Assembly (NCBI GenBank): GCA_022578965.1 | Contig: MU400746.1 | Coordinates: forward strand, 1-58,735 | Direction of reading: 5' to 3' | DNA: 58,735 nucleotides | Source of the DNA: Xylaria sp. FL1777 | Lineage: Eukaryota > Ascomycota > Sordariomycetes > Xylariales > Xylariaceae | Part shown: piece after piece, positions 23,901 through 36,227 of the stretch | How the letters are laid out: every line of letters begins with the position of its first letter | Numbering within the stretch: the stretch's first letter is position 1 | Program-made: the position numbers and the translations under genes | The notes under the pieces: generated by a model | Seen by the model: only the letters and a program-made list of their open reading frames with translations | The model's database searches: none | Told to the model about the DNA's origin: nothing

Positions 23901-25412
23901 ACTTAATTAATAAAGTTAAAAAAGATTTAAAGTTTTAAAAAAAAACATTTAAGTATTACATCCTTAAAAAAATAAAAGCTTAAAAATTAAAGTTATATTT
24001 AAGAATTTTACGGATATATAGCTATAATAAGCCTATAATTTAAAAGAGTTAGCATAACTACAAAAATATAAAAGATCAAAAAATAACAAGCTAATGTATA
24101 AATATAAAGTTTATTTACTAAAATTTTTACAAAACAAGTTTATTAAGGAATTTTACGAATACTTATTATATAAACATTAAAAAGTAATAAAAATAGTTTA
24201 ATAATTATAAAAAAAATATAATTTTCTAAAACTATAAAATATAGTTAAATTTATTATAAAAAGATGCAATATTTGTAATAAAGCTAAAGCAGCTTAACAT
24301 AAGCTTTATAAACTGCTATAACTTATATAAATATTTAAATAAGCATAGCATACTATTACTTAAGATTTTATTATAGCATTACTTTTATTAACTAATTTAA
24401 TTATAAAAATATAATATAATAAAATATAAGTTATTATTAATAAACTTACTAAATATGCCTATTTTTTACTATTTAAAAAAAATATAATAGCTAAACAACT
24501 TGCATACGCTTTTATATGTTAATATTTAAATAAGCATAAACTACTAAAAAAGATTATTTTAAACTAAAATAAATTATTTACTTTTAAGTTTAAAACTAGT
24601 TTTTTTAAACTTATTAGTATTAAACTAAAGTTTTTAACTGCTTACTACTTATAAACAAATAAACAAACAAAAAAACTAAACTAAATACTAAAACAATATT
24701 TATAAAGTTATATTAACTATTAATAAAACAATTAAGTAAAACTATTATTAATAGCATAGATTTTATATAATATATTAACAAACAAAAATATAAATATATT
24801 TTTATATAAAGCTATTTATAAATAGCAAGCAATTATTAAAAAATAAAAAAAAACATTACTAAAAGCACCTGCTATTTTAATTATAGTACTTTAAGCAAAA
24901 ATTATTATAACAAAGATTAAAACGCTATAAGCTAAACTATAATTATGCTTTTAATTTTTATAATAACAGATATTAATATACTATAACAAAAAACGAACTA
25001 AAAAACTAACTTTTAAAAAAGGAAATAAAGTTTACTTGCTATAATAAAAATAAAATGCAAACATTAATATTTCTTAAATTAAAATAAAACAACTAAGCAA
25101 TAAATTAAAATTTAAAAAGCTTAGCTTTTTTAAAATTAAAGAAGTTATTTTACCTATTAACTATAAACTATTATTACTAAAGAATATATAAATTTACTTT
25201 ATTTTTTACATTTTTTTACTAGAACTAATACTTATTAAAACATTTATTAAAACATAACTAAAAATAAAAACAAATTAAAACGTTTATAAAGTTAAAAGTA
25301 TACTAAATTTCTGTTAAAATAACAGTAACTTAAAATATTTTATTAAATAAAAGAAATACTTATATATTAATAATACTTAAAAACCTAAAAAACACTTAAA
25401 AACTACTAAAGT
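20921..25412 (+). pseudogene. E5 pol: protease, RT, RNase H, integrase, chromodomain
   Basis: The plus-strand frame is interrupted by TAA/TAG. The protease end and linker (NIILGI*WLK-like) lie near 22365. RT covers about 22600-23280, with the YLDD box as YLNN at 23098-23109. RNase H is near 23500-23800 (KTNALNNIIA, from TDAS-D). The integrase zinc domain contains CNICNKAK at about 24268-24291. The core has the (W)HTIT(W)DFIIAL segment at about 24340-24400 and the FLTAYYLQTNKQTK..N*IL segment at 24620-24700. The chromodomain is at 25279-25405: VYKVKSIL ... YFIK*KKY ... NNT*KPKKHL. Together these define a chromovirus, whose integrase tail would bind silent chromatin. Both catalytic Asp codons of RT are Asn, so it is inactive. 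Confidence 0.93.
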
Positions 25413-25498
25413 AGTTATAAGTTAGTTTTACTGCTAATATTTTAACTGCTTAAAACTAAGAAAAAAAAGTTAACTTTAAAGCAAACGTTTAAAAAATC

Positions 25499-25888
25499 TT
25501 AATTAAATTTAAACAAAGCAGCTTATGTTGCTTTAGCTTGCTTTTTTTGTTGTTTTTGCTTTTTTGCTAGCGCTTTTTGTTCTTTTTTAATGCGCTTTAT
25601 TTCGTTTAGTTTATTTAAAAACTAAAGCTTTTGTTAAACTATTTTAACACTTTTTGCTTTTAAAAAACGTTTTTATATATAAAGCTAAGCTAACTTGCTT
25701 AAAACAAAGTTAAAGCTATTTTAAGCTTGTTTTAATTTTTTTTAAACTAAAAATAACTATTGTTTTGCTTGCTTTTTTTTTTTTTTAAAACAACAGTGTT
25801 TAAAAACTATATTATTAATTAAATTAATTAGAACTTTTAATTTGTTATAAGAGCAGCTAGCATATATGCATTTAAAACAACAAAACAT
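25499..25888 (-). pseudogene. Type-A antisense frame of E5 (130 codons)
   Basis: On the minus strand from ATG (25886-25888) to TAA (25499-25501), exactly 130 codons. It starts MFCCFKCIYASCSYNKLKV, with five Cys in the first 13 residues, and has a Cys pair at about residues 38-39. The rest is Lys/Gln/Leu-rich, predicted helical. Near residues 88-103 it reads Q*FLNKLNEIKRIKKEQ-like sequence, consistent with an ancestral L-DELD-E..E helix. It ends AALFKFN-stop. It is antisense to the element and upstream of the polypurine tract on the other strand. I recall similar short antisense proteins next to fungal gypsy elements, but cannot verify this here. Confidence 0.6.
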
Positions 25889-26098
25889 ATTATTTGTTAT
25901 TTTACACATTAATAACTAATTAAAGCAGCAAAAATAAAGCATAACTTTATAGCTAATAAAATCAATAAAAAAAGCAAAAACAAGTTTTTGCTTTATTTTA
26001 AATAAGCAGTTAGTTTTTTTAATACGCTTTAATATTATAACGTATAAAAAAAAAAAGAAAAAAGAATACTTACAGAAAATTATTAAAATAACAATTTT

Positions 26099-26111
26099 AA
26101 AAGAAAGGAAA
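26099..26111 (+). other. Polypurine tract of E5
   Basis: AAAAGAAAGGAAA, three bases before the 3' LTR. It is the expected plus-strand primer site and supports plus orientation. Confidence 0.7.
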
Positions 26112-26114
26112 TAA

Positions 26115-26609
26115 TGTTATAAAATTAGCACTAAGGTAGCTTTTAAAGCAGCTTAATGCCTTTACATATATTTTGTACTCCTTTTTTGCTAGCTAAAGCT
26201 AAAGTTACATAATAATTTACTTAGCTTATTAAGCTTATAATAATTTAAAGCTTACTAAGCTTATAATAATTTAAGGCTTATTAAGCTTACAGTAATTTAA
26301 TGCTTACTAAACTTGCAGTAATTTAAAAAAGATTACTACTTTTTTTACTTTTCTTTTGTTTATATAATTATGCATTTCTTATATTTAGTTATTTATTTAG
26401 TTTTTAGCTCTTTAGCTATTAATTTTTTTATAACTGCTAAGCACTAATACATTTATTACTTTTAATTTTTTAAGACTTTTATTAATGCACAATAATAAAA
26501 GTACCCCAAAAACCTCCTTAATGAACTACCGTTAAAAAACCTATTATTACCTGCAAATTAAGACTTTAAGAGCAAACCCGTTATATTAATATATAACAGG
26601 TTTGTTATA
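26115..26609 (+). repeat. Type-A LTR, 3' LTR of E5
   Basis: 495 bp, TGTTATAAAATTAGCAC...GGTTTGTTATA. It is the same length as the 5' LTR, with mainly C-to-T and G-to-A differences. Four internal units of about 26 bp. Confidence 0.96.
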
Positions 26610-26614
26610 ATATA

Positions 26615-29600
26615 TTAGCTTGTTATTTTTTAATTTTTTGTGTTTTTATAGTTATATTAATTTCTTTAAGTTATAAGCTTATTATAGCTATATATTTATA
26701 AGGTCTTTAAGTATAACTTCGATTTTTAAGCTTTTATTTTTTTAAGAATATAATACTTAAATGTTTTTTTTTAAAACTTTAAATCTTTTTTAACTTTATT
26801 AACTAAATATGTTTGCTTAAATGTTTTTTTTTCTTTTAATATAACATATTTTAAAATTAAACTTAAAAAGAAAAACTATTTAATTTTTATGTTGTTTAGT
26901 AATCTTTTATATAATTATAAATTTTATTAAGTTTTAATAATTTAAATAAATTTTAATTAGCTTTATAGTTTTTATAAAGAATAGTTTTTATTTTTTAAGT
27001 GCTATAATAATTGCAAGCAGTTCTTTGTTATATATAAAATATTGTAATGCTACGTTTTGTAGTGCTTTAAAGTAATAAGCTATTAAATATTATTTTTTGT
27101 TATTTTTTAGTTGTTTTAAAACTTTTATAATTATATTATTTAAAGCATTTATTTTTAGCTTTTTTTTTTTTTGTAAATTAAGTAGTTTAACTATAAAGTT
27201 AGAAGTAACTTTTAGTTTTAGTTCTTTAAAAGCTTTTTAGGCTTTCTTTAAAATTAAAAAGAATTTTTTTTTATATTTTTTTTTTGTATACTTTATAAAG
27301 TAAAATACTATCTTTTTAAAGTTTTAAATTAACATTTAAACATAGTTTAAAAATTTTAATGCTTATTATATGTTTATAATAATAGTTAAGTTAAATATTT
27401 TTTAGTTTTATATTGTGTTAATTTTTAACTATTAAATTTATATTTGTTTTAAAGTAATTATAAATCTTAAAAAGTTGATTTTTTATATATGCTATATATA
27501 CTTTTTTGTATTAAGTTATAATTTTGCTTATTTAAGTATTTTTAATACTTAAGTTATGTATTTTTTATGTTTTTTTAATGTTTTAAAGTAAATTAAAATA
27601 TTATTTAAGTAAATAAACATAAATTTGTTTAAAAACTTCTGTAAAATTATTATTATTATATATTAAAAGCTAGCTAATATATTTTATAGTTTTTATAACA
27701 TAACTATATACTTATATAGTTTATATATTGTTTATATAGCGGTTTTTTATTTTTTTTTTTTAGCTATTTTAATAACATAATATTTATTTAAAATATTAAC
27801 TGTTATAAATTATTTTGCTTAACTAATGTTTTTTTTTATAATTACTAGCAAAATAAAGGAATATTTATTTATAATAATAATTACGTTTAATAGTTAATAG
27901 TTAATTACTATTTGCTATATTAGTTTTTTTTTTTTATTAATTAATTGTTTTTTATCTTTTATTTTAAGTATTAGTACTATAGAATATTTAGCAAATAACT
28001 AAAATTTTCTTAAGAATTTTTTTGCTAAGTTTTTTTAAATATATTTTTATAAAGCGTTTGTTTTATTTAAGCTTATATAGTATATTTAATAAAGCTTTAG
28101 TTAATATTCTTTTTTAATAAAGATGTAGTAATTTTATAAGCTATATTTAAAAAGTTCTTTTTTTTTTTTTTTTTTAAATAGTTTGTAAAATTTATAATAT
28201 ACTTTTAGTATTCCGTTTAAAATTTTTTTTGCGATTTTTCTGATTTTTTTGCTTTATTTTTTACTTTTTTAATTAATAGTTTTTGCTTTTTATTAAATTA
28301 AAAAGTTGCTAATCTTTAGCTATAGTATTCTTAAAATAATATTATAATTAAATATATTAGCAATATTTAATATAATTTGTTTTTTATATTTTTATATAAA
28401 TATATTAAAAAGTTTAGTTTTTTTAAGTATATAATTATTATTATAGCTAAAAGTGCTTTTATTAAATCTTTTAATCTTTTAGGATTTTTGCTTATATTTT
28501 TAAAGAATTTTATTTTGTTTTGCTACTTTAAATAAAATTATATTAGCTTATGTTTTTAAATTAATTAAAGTATTATACTTTTTTTTTTAATATATAAGTT
28601 TAACTTTAAATTAGTTTTATTAATTATTATATTAAACTTTATGTAAAGCTTTAGTTTTTTTAGCTATTTGCTGCTTTTTTAATAAATATTTATTTTGTTT
28701 TTTAATTTTTTTTTATAAAATGTTTAAATGCTTGTTTTATTTTGTACTTTAGATATTATTGCGCTTTATTTTATTTTTGCTTTTAGTTAAACTTTAAATT
28801 GCAGTTTTTAAGCTTTTTTGCTTTTAATAACTATTTTTTGGTATAATTATGCTTTGATTAGCTACTAATATTTATAGCAGTTATTTTTATATTTTTCTAA
28901 AATAATATTATAAGTATAATTAAAATCTTTTTTAAATATTGTAAATTTTTATAAATTTTTATAATAAACTATAGTTATAATTAACTATTTTAATTTATAA
29001 AAGTTCTATATTTTTGTTTTTGCAATTTGTTTAAAAAACTAATTATTTTTTAGTTTATTAAATAAATATTAATAGTAATAATATATTATATAGCAATTTT
29101 ATAATACTTTGTTATGTTTTAAATTTTTTAGGCATAAAATATTATTATTGTTTTTTATTATAGTTTTATTATAGTAATAACTTTTAGCAATTAGTTAAAT
29201 TACTAGTTCTAGTTTTTAAAACATATTAATTTTTATGTTAACTATTAGTGCTTTTTTGTTTTGTTATATTTAAAGTAATTTAAGCTATAAAAATACTTTA
29301 TTTATTTTTATTAGTTTTTTTTTATAGTGTTTTTTATAGCTTTTAATTTTATTTGTTTTTGCTTTAAAGTTTTATAAGTTTTGTTTTTTTAAGTTTATTT
29401 AATAACTAAATGTTTTAATAGTTTATAATTAGTTTAATAATTATACTATTTATAGTTATAGTTTTATTTTTTTAAACATAATTTTTTTTTAAGCTATATT
29501 TTAAGCTTTAGTAATTTAAAGTTTTTATAGTTTTATAAGTTTGCTAATTATATTAACTTATTATTTTTTATTATTTGCTACTTTTAATTAAACTATTTTT

Positions 29601-29789
29601 TTAAGTTATATATTAAATAACTTTAATTATTTGTATAATAAATATATTTTTTTATAATTTGTTTTAATAATTATAAAGCTTTTAAATAATATTTGCATGC
29701 TTGTTTATTTTAATTTATATAAATAAAGCATTTAAATTTATTTAATATAATATTTCTGTTTTAACTTAAAATAGCAATTTTATACTTTT
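26615..29789 (-). pseudogene. E4 pol, N-terminal part: protease, RT, RNase H
   Basis: The minus-strand counterpart of E5 20921-24095. The RT box reads IYLNNILIY around 27594-27618. RNase H lies leftward of it, and the protease/linker region rightward. It was cut by E5 just before the integrase zinc domain. Stops are TAA/TAG. The gag boundary is inferred by alignment to E5. Confidence 0.85.
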
Positions 29790-30960
29790 GCTTTAAAAAC
29801 GTATTTTTTAAATTGCTTTATTATTTTTTGTTGTTTTAAACTTTTATAACTTATATTTTTTTTTTAAGTTAAAAAATCTTTTCTTTTTTATAGCTTTTTT
29901 TTCCGTTTTTTTTCTTAAATTAACATTGTTTTTAAAAGTGTTTTTTTTTTTTTACAGTTATAATATTTAACTTTAAACATATTTTAAAATTGTTATTTTT
30001 GGATTTTATTGATTTGCTTAAATCTTTGTTTAATATTTTTTTAAATATTCTTTTTTTTGTTTTTTTTAGTTCTTTTAGTTTTAAAATACTAATTAAATAA
30101 TTATTAATTAATTATAATAGCTATATTAATATACGTATTAATTTTTGCTAGTTTATTTATTTTGTATAGTTTGTTTTAAACTTAAGTTTTAAGTTTATTA
30201 TAAAATAAATAAAACAGTATAAGCTTAAGCAATCTTAAAATTATTATTAATTGTTTAAATTTTATAGCATAATTTATTGCTGCTTTTATTTGTTTTAAAC
30301 AGTAAAATGTTTTTTTTACGTGTTTTGCTTTTTAGGTATTTTTAAATAATGCTTTTATTTAATTTTTAAACTTAATATAATTTTTAAAAATTTTTTTTAT
30401 TTTTAGCTTAAAGTTAGTTAATTTGTTAGCTTTTAAGAAATTCTTTAAAATAAATTAAAACTATTTTAGTACTTTTTTTAACAAAAATTATAAAATAGTT
30501 ATTACTTTTTGATTTTTTTTTGTAATAATAGTAAAGTACTATTTTAAATAAAGTTTAACATAAATTAAAAAAGCTTTTATATTTGTAAATTTATTATAAA
30601 GCTTTAAAGCAATAAATTTAAAACTTTTAATGTTTAGCATTTTTAATATTATAAATAATTCTAATAATAAAAGCAGTAATAGTAGTAAAAAGTTAAGTTT
30701 TTTATTTTAAATTATTACTTTAAGTATAGCAATAATAAAAATAAGCATTAAGTTTACTAATAGTAATATTAATATTAGTTATAATATAATTATTTATTTA
30801 AAGCTTTAATTTATTATTATAATAGCAATTATTATTGCTGCTTTAATTATTATAACTAGTATTTATGCTAGTTTAAAGATTATAACGTTTAATATTTAAG
30901 CTATTTTTTAAGTTAAAGCAACTAGTTTGCTTTGTAGCACTAGCATTAATATTAATTTTT
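29790..30960 (-). pseudogene. E4 gag remnant
   Basis: Collinear with E5 gag. It includes the CCHC region near 29925-29965 and the helical capsid-like region near 30150-30410. Many TAA/TAG codons. Limits are approximate. Confidence 0.7.
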
Positions 30961-31307
30961 TTTTATTACTACTGCTTAACTTTTTTTTTTTTATTATTGC
31001 TTTTTTTTTAATAAAAATAATTAGTAAAAGTGCTAAAGTTTATTATTTTAATACGTTACTAGTTTTAAAAGTCTTTAAAATCTTTAAACTTAATTTTTAA
31101 CTTTTTGTTTTTAGTAGCATAACTTAGATCTAGTTTATTAATTATTAAGTAAAGTTTACTTACGTAATGTTATTTAGCATTTTTATCTTTTAAATATTTT
31201 TTTAATATACTTTTAAAAGTTTATTTTATAAATCGTTTATTATTTAACTTTTTATATTAATATTTGTTTTTATATATTAAGTTTTATTAATTAAAAAGCT
31301 ATTAAAG

Positions 31308-31801
31308 TATAATAAACTTATTATATATTAATATAACAGGTTTGCTTTTAAGGTTTTAATTTGCAGATAATAATAAAATCTTTAATAGTAGTTCGTTAAG
31401 AAAATTTTTAAGGTACTTTTATTACTATACATTAATAAAGGTCTTAAGAAATTAAAAATAATAAATATATTAGTGCTTAGCAATTATAAAAAATTAATAG
31501 CTAAAAAACTAGAACTAAATAAATAATTAAATATAGGAAATGCATAATTATATAAACAAAAGAAAAGTAAAAAAAGTAATAATTTCTTTTAAATTACTGC
31601 AAGTTTAATAAGCACTAAATTACTATAAGCTTAGTAAGCTTTAAATTACTATAAGCTTAGTAAGCCTTAAATTACTATAAGCTTAATAAGCTAAATAAGT
31701 TATTATGTGACCTTGGCTTTAGCTAGCAAAAAAAAAAGTGCATAGTATATATAAAGGCATTAAGCCGCTTTAAAGGCTACCCTTGTGCTAATTTTGTAAC
31801 A
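31308..31801 (-). repeat. Type-A LTR, 5' LTR of E4
   Basis: 494 bp, TATAATAAACTTATTATA...AATTTTGTAACA in plus reading. The right half keeps G+C-richer original sequence (GGCATTAAGCCGC). TSD TTTAA follows directly. Confidence 0.95.
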
Positions 31802-31806
31802 TTTAA

Positions 31807-32190
31807 ATTGTTTTTTTTCTAAAGTTAATAACTTTTATAATGTTAATTAATAAGCATTTTTATAGTTTTAGTTTATATTGCTATGCGCGTATAAAATCTT
31901 GTTTTTATTGCAATAGAATTTTTAATTAGCTTTTTTAAAAATAGTTTAAAGTTTTTTTACTTATTTTAGCTAACATTAATAACTAAATTTCATGCTAAAA
32001 AGGTTATAATTAAACTTTAATAGTTAGTTAAAATTAACATCTTTAAATAAGTAGCGCTAATAGTAATATAAGCAATTTTAACGTAATTAGTATTTAGGTT
32101 TTTCTTAATTATGCTTTTTATTAAAGCTAAAAAATAAAGAGTTATTATTATTACTAAAATCCTTATGTTTTTGTTTTTAACTTAAGTTGC
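31807..32190 (-). pseudogene. E3 probable gag, N-terminal part
   Basis: Across the E4 insertion the minus-strand frame joins smoothly to 16394 (...LEKKQFKTN*KVFLN*...). Upstream it reads a hydrophilic helical sequence with Tyr-, Lys- and Gln-rich segments (YYY*RYLFKDVNFN*LLK). Only TAA/TAG stops occur. No family motif was seen; gag is assigned by position before pol. Confidence 0.4.
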
Positions 32191-32199
32191 AAGATTATT

Positions 32200-33840
32200 T
32201 TTTAAGGTTTAAATCTAAGCATACGCTATAACTTACACAAGTTTTAAGGCGGGTATGCAAGAAAAGCCAAAGGTTTTTTGCTAGTTAAATATATTTATGG
32301 TTTATAAGGGCTGCAATATGCAATAAAACAAAACATTAAATCTTTCCGTGGTTAAAATGGTTTTTTTTATTAAAGCTACAACTATTTATAAAGCTAAAAA
32401 AAGGATTTATGCTGGTTTTAAACTTCTTTTTTATGAACGTTAAGTTAATAATAAGTTTAGTAGCTTAAGCATAATATTATGTGCTACAAGCAATGCTTGT
32501 TTAAGCCTTGTAGTTAAACATCTCGCTAAAAAACAGTACAGCTAAAATACTTACATTATTACTAAAAATAAAGGCGTTTGCAGCTTAAAAAGCTACTGCA
32601 ACAGTAAAAGTATTAATAACTATTTTAGTAAAAGTATAGCTAAGTGCAGTAATATCTTTATTATTTTTTTAAAGCATTAGCATTATAGCTATAACTTTAG
32701 CTTTTTTTATAACAGAACGCTTACTAGAAGTTTTAACGTTATTATTTAAGCTATTGCTCCTGTTATTATTAAAGAAGTCTAGTAAAGCAAAAGTAGCTAA
32801 TATAATGCACTTATAGCTTTATGCCTTAGTATTAAGTGTTTAGTTATTAAAGCTTACGCTTTATTTAAAACTAACGCTACGTTTTTTACCTTAAAGATTT
32901 ATAAGCTGCAGTATAAATCTTAAAACATAGATATAATATGCTAAAAGTTTACTTAAGTGTAAATAAGCAAAGCTAAAGCTTTTTAATAAGTTTTTAACAA
33001 GAAAAAAAAACCGCAATGTTTGCATTATTATTAATACTAAGAACTATATGTGCTAAAAACTAAACCTAGCAAAAAAAAAACAAATATATAATATTTATAC
33101 GTATTATAAAACTTTTTTTAATAATAAATTTAAAAACATGCTTTTTATATAGCTAGGCTTTAAAATAAACCTTAGTATAAGTTTTGCAAGCTTTAACGTT
33201 ATTATTATAAGCAATTTTTACTTAAAAGCTAGCTTTTTAAGCATTACAAAATGCGTTTTTTGCTTTATAAAACGTGTTGCTAAATATATATTACTGCTTA
33301 AGTTTTTTTTTAATTATTACAAGTTTAGCATTTTTTTTGTTGTTTAATTTAACTATTAGCTTATTAACTATACTATTTTTGTTTTTAGGATTATGCTTTT
33401 TTTTACGCACTTTTTTTTTTTTTTAAGCGTTAAATTAGCTACTATTTAATATTATAAACCTTTTTTTGCTTGCTTGTTTTTCGTTAAAATGCTTAATAAT
33501 ACATTTAATAAGCGCATTATTTTTTTATGCATAGTTTATATAAGCAATACAAGCAGTAAAATCTTTATATTTAAAAATGCATTTTTATTAATATATTAAT
33601 ACTTTTTGCTGTTTAATTTTAAAAGTAGTACTATAAATACTTTGTTTAGTTTAATTCTAAAAGTAATCTATGTTTATAAAGTAGCAATTATAAGCTTTAA
33701 TAACGTTAGTAATATGTATTTTTATAGCTGCTTAAACTTCTTTAAAGCGCTTATTATTACTATTAACATAAAAAATTATAGCTACTTTGTTTTAATATTA
33801 AAAAAAGCGTTTATACAAGTTTTTTAAACGCATAAAAGCT
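32200..33840 (-). pseudogene. E3: possible extra 5' reading frame, unidentified
   Basis: On the minus strand a Lys/Gln/Ile-rich frame with comparatively sparse TAA/TAG runs through about 33830-33100 (for example KKRFIILNSS and IYLATRFIKQKTHFVML). Further conserved-looking segments lie to 32210. It lies upstream of gag inside E3, where ordinary gypsy elements have only a short leader. I recognise no domain. A plus-strand frame at 33606-33827 is also open but has a less protein-like composition. It could be an extra E3 gene or the remnant of another nested element. Confidence 0.3.
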
Positions 33841-35100
33841 ATGCTACATAGTTTAATACTGCTAGGCATATTAATTATGTGCTAAATATAAAAAAATAAA
33901 GCTTTAAATAGCTAAGCGTACTTTTAAAGTTTAATTTTTATAGTTAATCTTAATTAAAGCTTAAAGTTACTAAAATCATAATTGCTTGTTAATATGTATA
34001 ACAGTAAAAATAGGTTATAGACTACAAAAGGGATTTTATATTGCAAGAATATATAATATTATAGATTTTCTTTATTAACTACCTTTTTTAAAACCTTAAT
34101 AAAAAAAAACAAATTAGCAACGCATTTTTTTCTATAGTTATTAAAGTACTTTACACGTATTTGCGCAAATAGCTAAAAAAAAAAAATCGCGTTGCTATAA
34201 AAGCTTTTAAGCTAAAACAATTAGCAGCTTTTTTTTGTTTTAAATATAAATATAAATAAAACATCGCTTAATAAAATGCAGCTATAAAGCAAGCAAACAT
34301 AAATTTGCTACTTGCATAAAATGCTGCTAAAAAAAAAGAACAATACGCGTGCCTCGAACACTATACTTAAAAAAAACAGTAGCCTTAAGCATTAAATAGC
34401 TCTAAGCGTAGTAAATATACTAGTAAAAAAACTTATGCCTTAATGCTAAATAAATAATACTATATGCTGCAATTTTAAAATACTTTATAAAAAACTATAA
34501 AATTTATTATAAAAGTTAACCTTTTTAATACTACTTTAATAAAAACTTTAAAAGCGTTACATTTTTACTTCTTAAACCTTTATATTATTTATATGTTTTT
34601 TAAAACAATTATTTATATTTATAAAACTTATTATAAAACTTCTAAGTAAAGCTAAGTATATTAACTACATTTTTAGCTTACTTATTATTTATTTATAGCT
34701 AATCTTTTTACGCAAGCTTAAACAGCTATATTAATTGTTGCTTACTTTTATATACTTAGATATATTTCTGTTTTTGCTTTTTTTTTCTCTTAGCTGTTAT
34801 GCATGCATTTTACTTACTTTTAAGTACTTTTGTTTTATACGCTTAAACAAAAAACCGCAATAGTTCTGTTTTAATTTTTATGTTTATATATAATCTTTAA
34901 AAAGTTATGCATTAGCAGCAAAAACAAGCTTTTTTTGCAGCAGCTATTGCTTTAGCTACTATATTTGTATAACTTGCTACTATTTTGAAATTACGCAAAA
35001 ATAATTAGCTATGCATAAAAGATTAGTGCTATTAGTATATAAAGCTTGCAGTACTTTAGCTATAGCTTTTTTTGCTACTTTTAAACGTTATTATAATGCA

Positions 35101-35424
35101 CGCTTTTTTATAAAAATTATGCGCTAAAATACCTTTTTTTTTAAAGCTTTAAAACTATAAGCTAAGCAATAGTATAACGTACGCTTTTTTACAAAAATTA
35201 TACATTAAAATACCTTTTTTTTTAAAGCTTTAAAACTATAAGCTAAGCAATAATATAATGTATGCTTTTTTATAAAGATTATACGCTAAAATACTTCTTT
35301 TTTTGAAGCTTTAAAACTATAAGCTAAGCAATAGTATAATATATACTTTTTTATAAAAATTATGCGTTAAAATACCTTTTTCTTTAAAGCTTTAAAACTA
35401 TAGGCCAAGTAATAGCTCTGCTTT
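35101..35424 (+). repeat. Four tandem copies of an 81-bp repeat in E3
   Basis: Units begin at 35101, 35182, 35263 and 35344 (CGCTTTTTTATAAAAATTAT). Each ends with AAACTATAAGCTAAGCAATA. The period is exactly 81 bp, so 27 residues in any frame. In one plus frame each unit reads about AKIPFFLKL*NYKLSNSIT. Differences between units are mainly transitions, so the array predates RIP. The in-frame period suggests a repeat-containing protein or a structured RNA. Confidence 0.9.
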
Positions 35425-35620
35425 TGCGCTTATTTGCTTAACCTTTAAACATAATATAAACAGGTTTATTATTAAAAAGCGCGTTATTTTAAGTAAACCT
35501 ATTAATAATAAACTTAAGCTAAAGCTTTTTTATGTTATAAGTTAGCTTAACTTACTTAGTACACGTATTATTATTTTAGCTATTAAAATACTTGATTATG
35601 TATTGCTATAAACCTTAAAA

Positions 35621-35780
35621 AATTAAAAGTATAAATGTTTTTTAAAAAAAAATAAAAAGAAAAAAAAACGTATAGTAGTTAATAAAAAAAAGCAAAAAAA
35701 AAAAGCTAAAGCTTATGTAGTTTTTATACTAGAAACAGGAATAAAAACGTTAATATTTTTTACGCTAAGGCAAAAAAAGC
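35621..35780 (+). repeat. Dispersed duplication in E3, copy 1
   Basis: About 160 bp, matching 37048-37211 in the same orientation over AAAAGTATAAAT ... AAAAGAAAAAAAAACGTAT ... AAAGCAAAAAAAGC. The plus-strand translation is Lys-rich, then AYVVFILETGIKTLIF. Confidence 0.85.
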
Positions 35781-36127
35781 GCAAAAAAAGTAAAACTAGC
35801 TAAAGTTAAACAAAAGTAAAACAGCTGCAAAAGCAAAAGCTATTATTGCAGAAGTATATGCGCTGCATATATTTAGTAAGCTTAATAATGCTTTTGACCT
35901 TTTAATTTAGCAGCTAGTAAAAATAGCAAATTTTTTAAAAGCATTATTTAACTAAATAAATATTTTTAACTTTGCTAAATTAAAAATTCTAATAATTTAC
36001 TTGGATTGCTTACATATATATAAGTACTTTTTAATGTTTTTTAATGCTAGTAAATTATGCTTAAAATAGTATTTATTAATAAAAAATATTTGTAGCGCTA
36101 TTATATAAAGCATGGTTGCTAGCACAT

Positions 36128-36227
36128 ATTTGCTTTAAAAAAAACAATAAAGCTAATACTGCAGCATAATTACTAGCATTTGCTTTAAATAAAATAATAA
36201 AGCTAATGTTGCAGCGCTTTTTCTTTG
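36128..36227 (+). repeat. 50-bp tandem duplication in E3
   Basis: ATTTGCTTTAAA... starts at 36128 and again at 36178. The two share AATAAAGCTAAT and a GCAGC end. The second copy ends in the less mutated TTGCAGCGC. Confidence 0.75.

Larger units (their letters stand above)
18907..26609 (+). mobile_element. E5: complete Ty3/gypsy type-A chromovirus, innermost insertion
   Basis: Two 495-bp LTRs (18907-19401 and 26115-26609) with TSD ATATA (18902-18906 and 26610-26614). The internal region is 6713 bp, the total 7703 bp. It is plus strand: LTR, gag with CCHC, pol, antisense frame, polypurine tract, LTR. This is the only type-A copy here that is not interrupted, and it serves as the reference for the others. 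All coding parts are closed by TAA/TAG. Being innermost, it is the youngest member of the nest, yet still fully RIP-damaged, so mutation acted after nesting. Confidence 0.97.
16395..31801 (-). mobile_element. E4: Ty3/gypsy type-A chromovirus inserted in E3 gag
   Basis: LTRs at 16395-16886 and 31308-31801, with TSD TTTAA on both sides (16390-16394 and 31802-31806). Its own length without E5 is about 7.7 kb. The minus-strand order is 5' LTR (31308-31801), gag, pol, antisense frame, 3' LTR (16395-16886). E5 interrupts it at 18902-18906 and 26610-26614, just before the integrase zinc domain. Alignment to E5 is collinear throughout, with only small indels. Confidence 0.96.

Noticed and set aside
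33606..33827. Open frame of 73 codons on the plus strand inside E3
   Set aside because: The minus strand of the same stretch reads a more protein-like, charged sequence in line with the rest of E3. No motif or upstream signal supports the plus-strand frame.
34330..34385. B-box-like GTTCGAGGC and possible tRNA or second SINE
   Set aside because: No A box at the right distance and no stem pairing or TSD were found. The same holds for the TAGCTTAATGCGG word near 37710.
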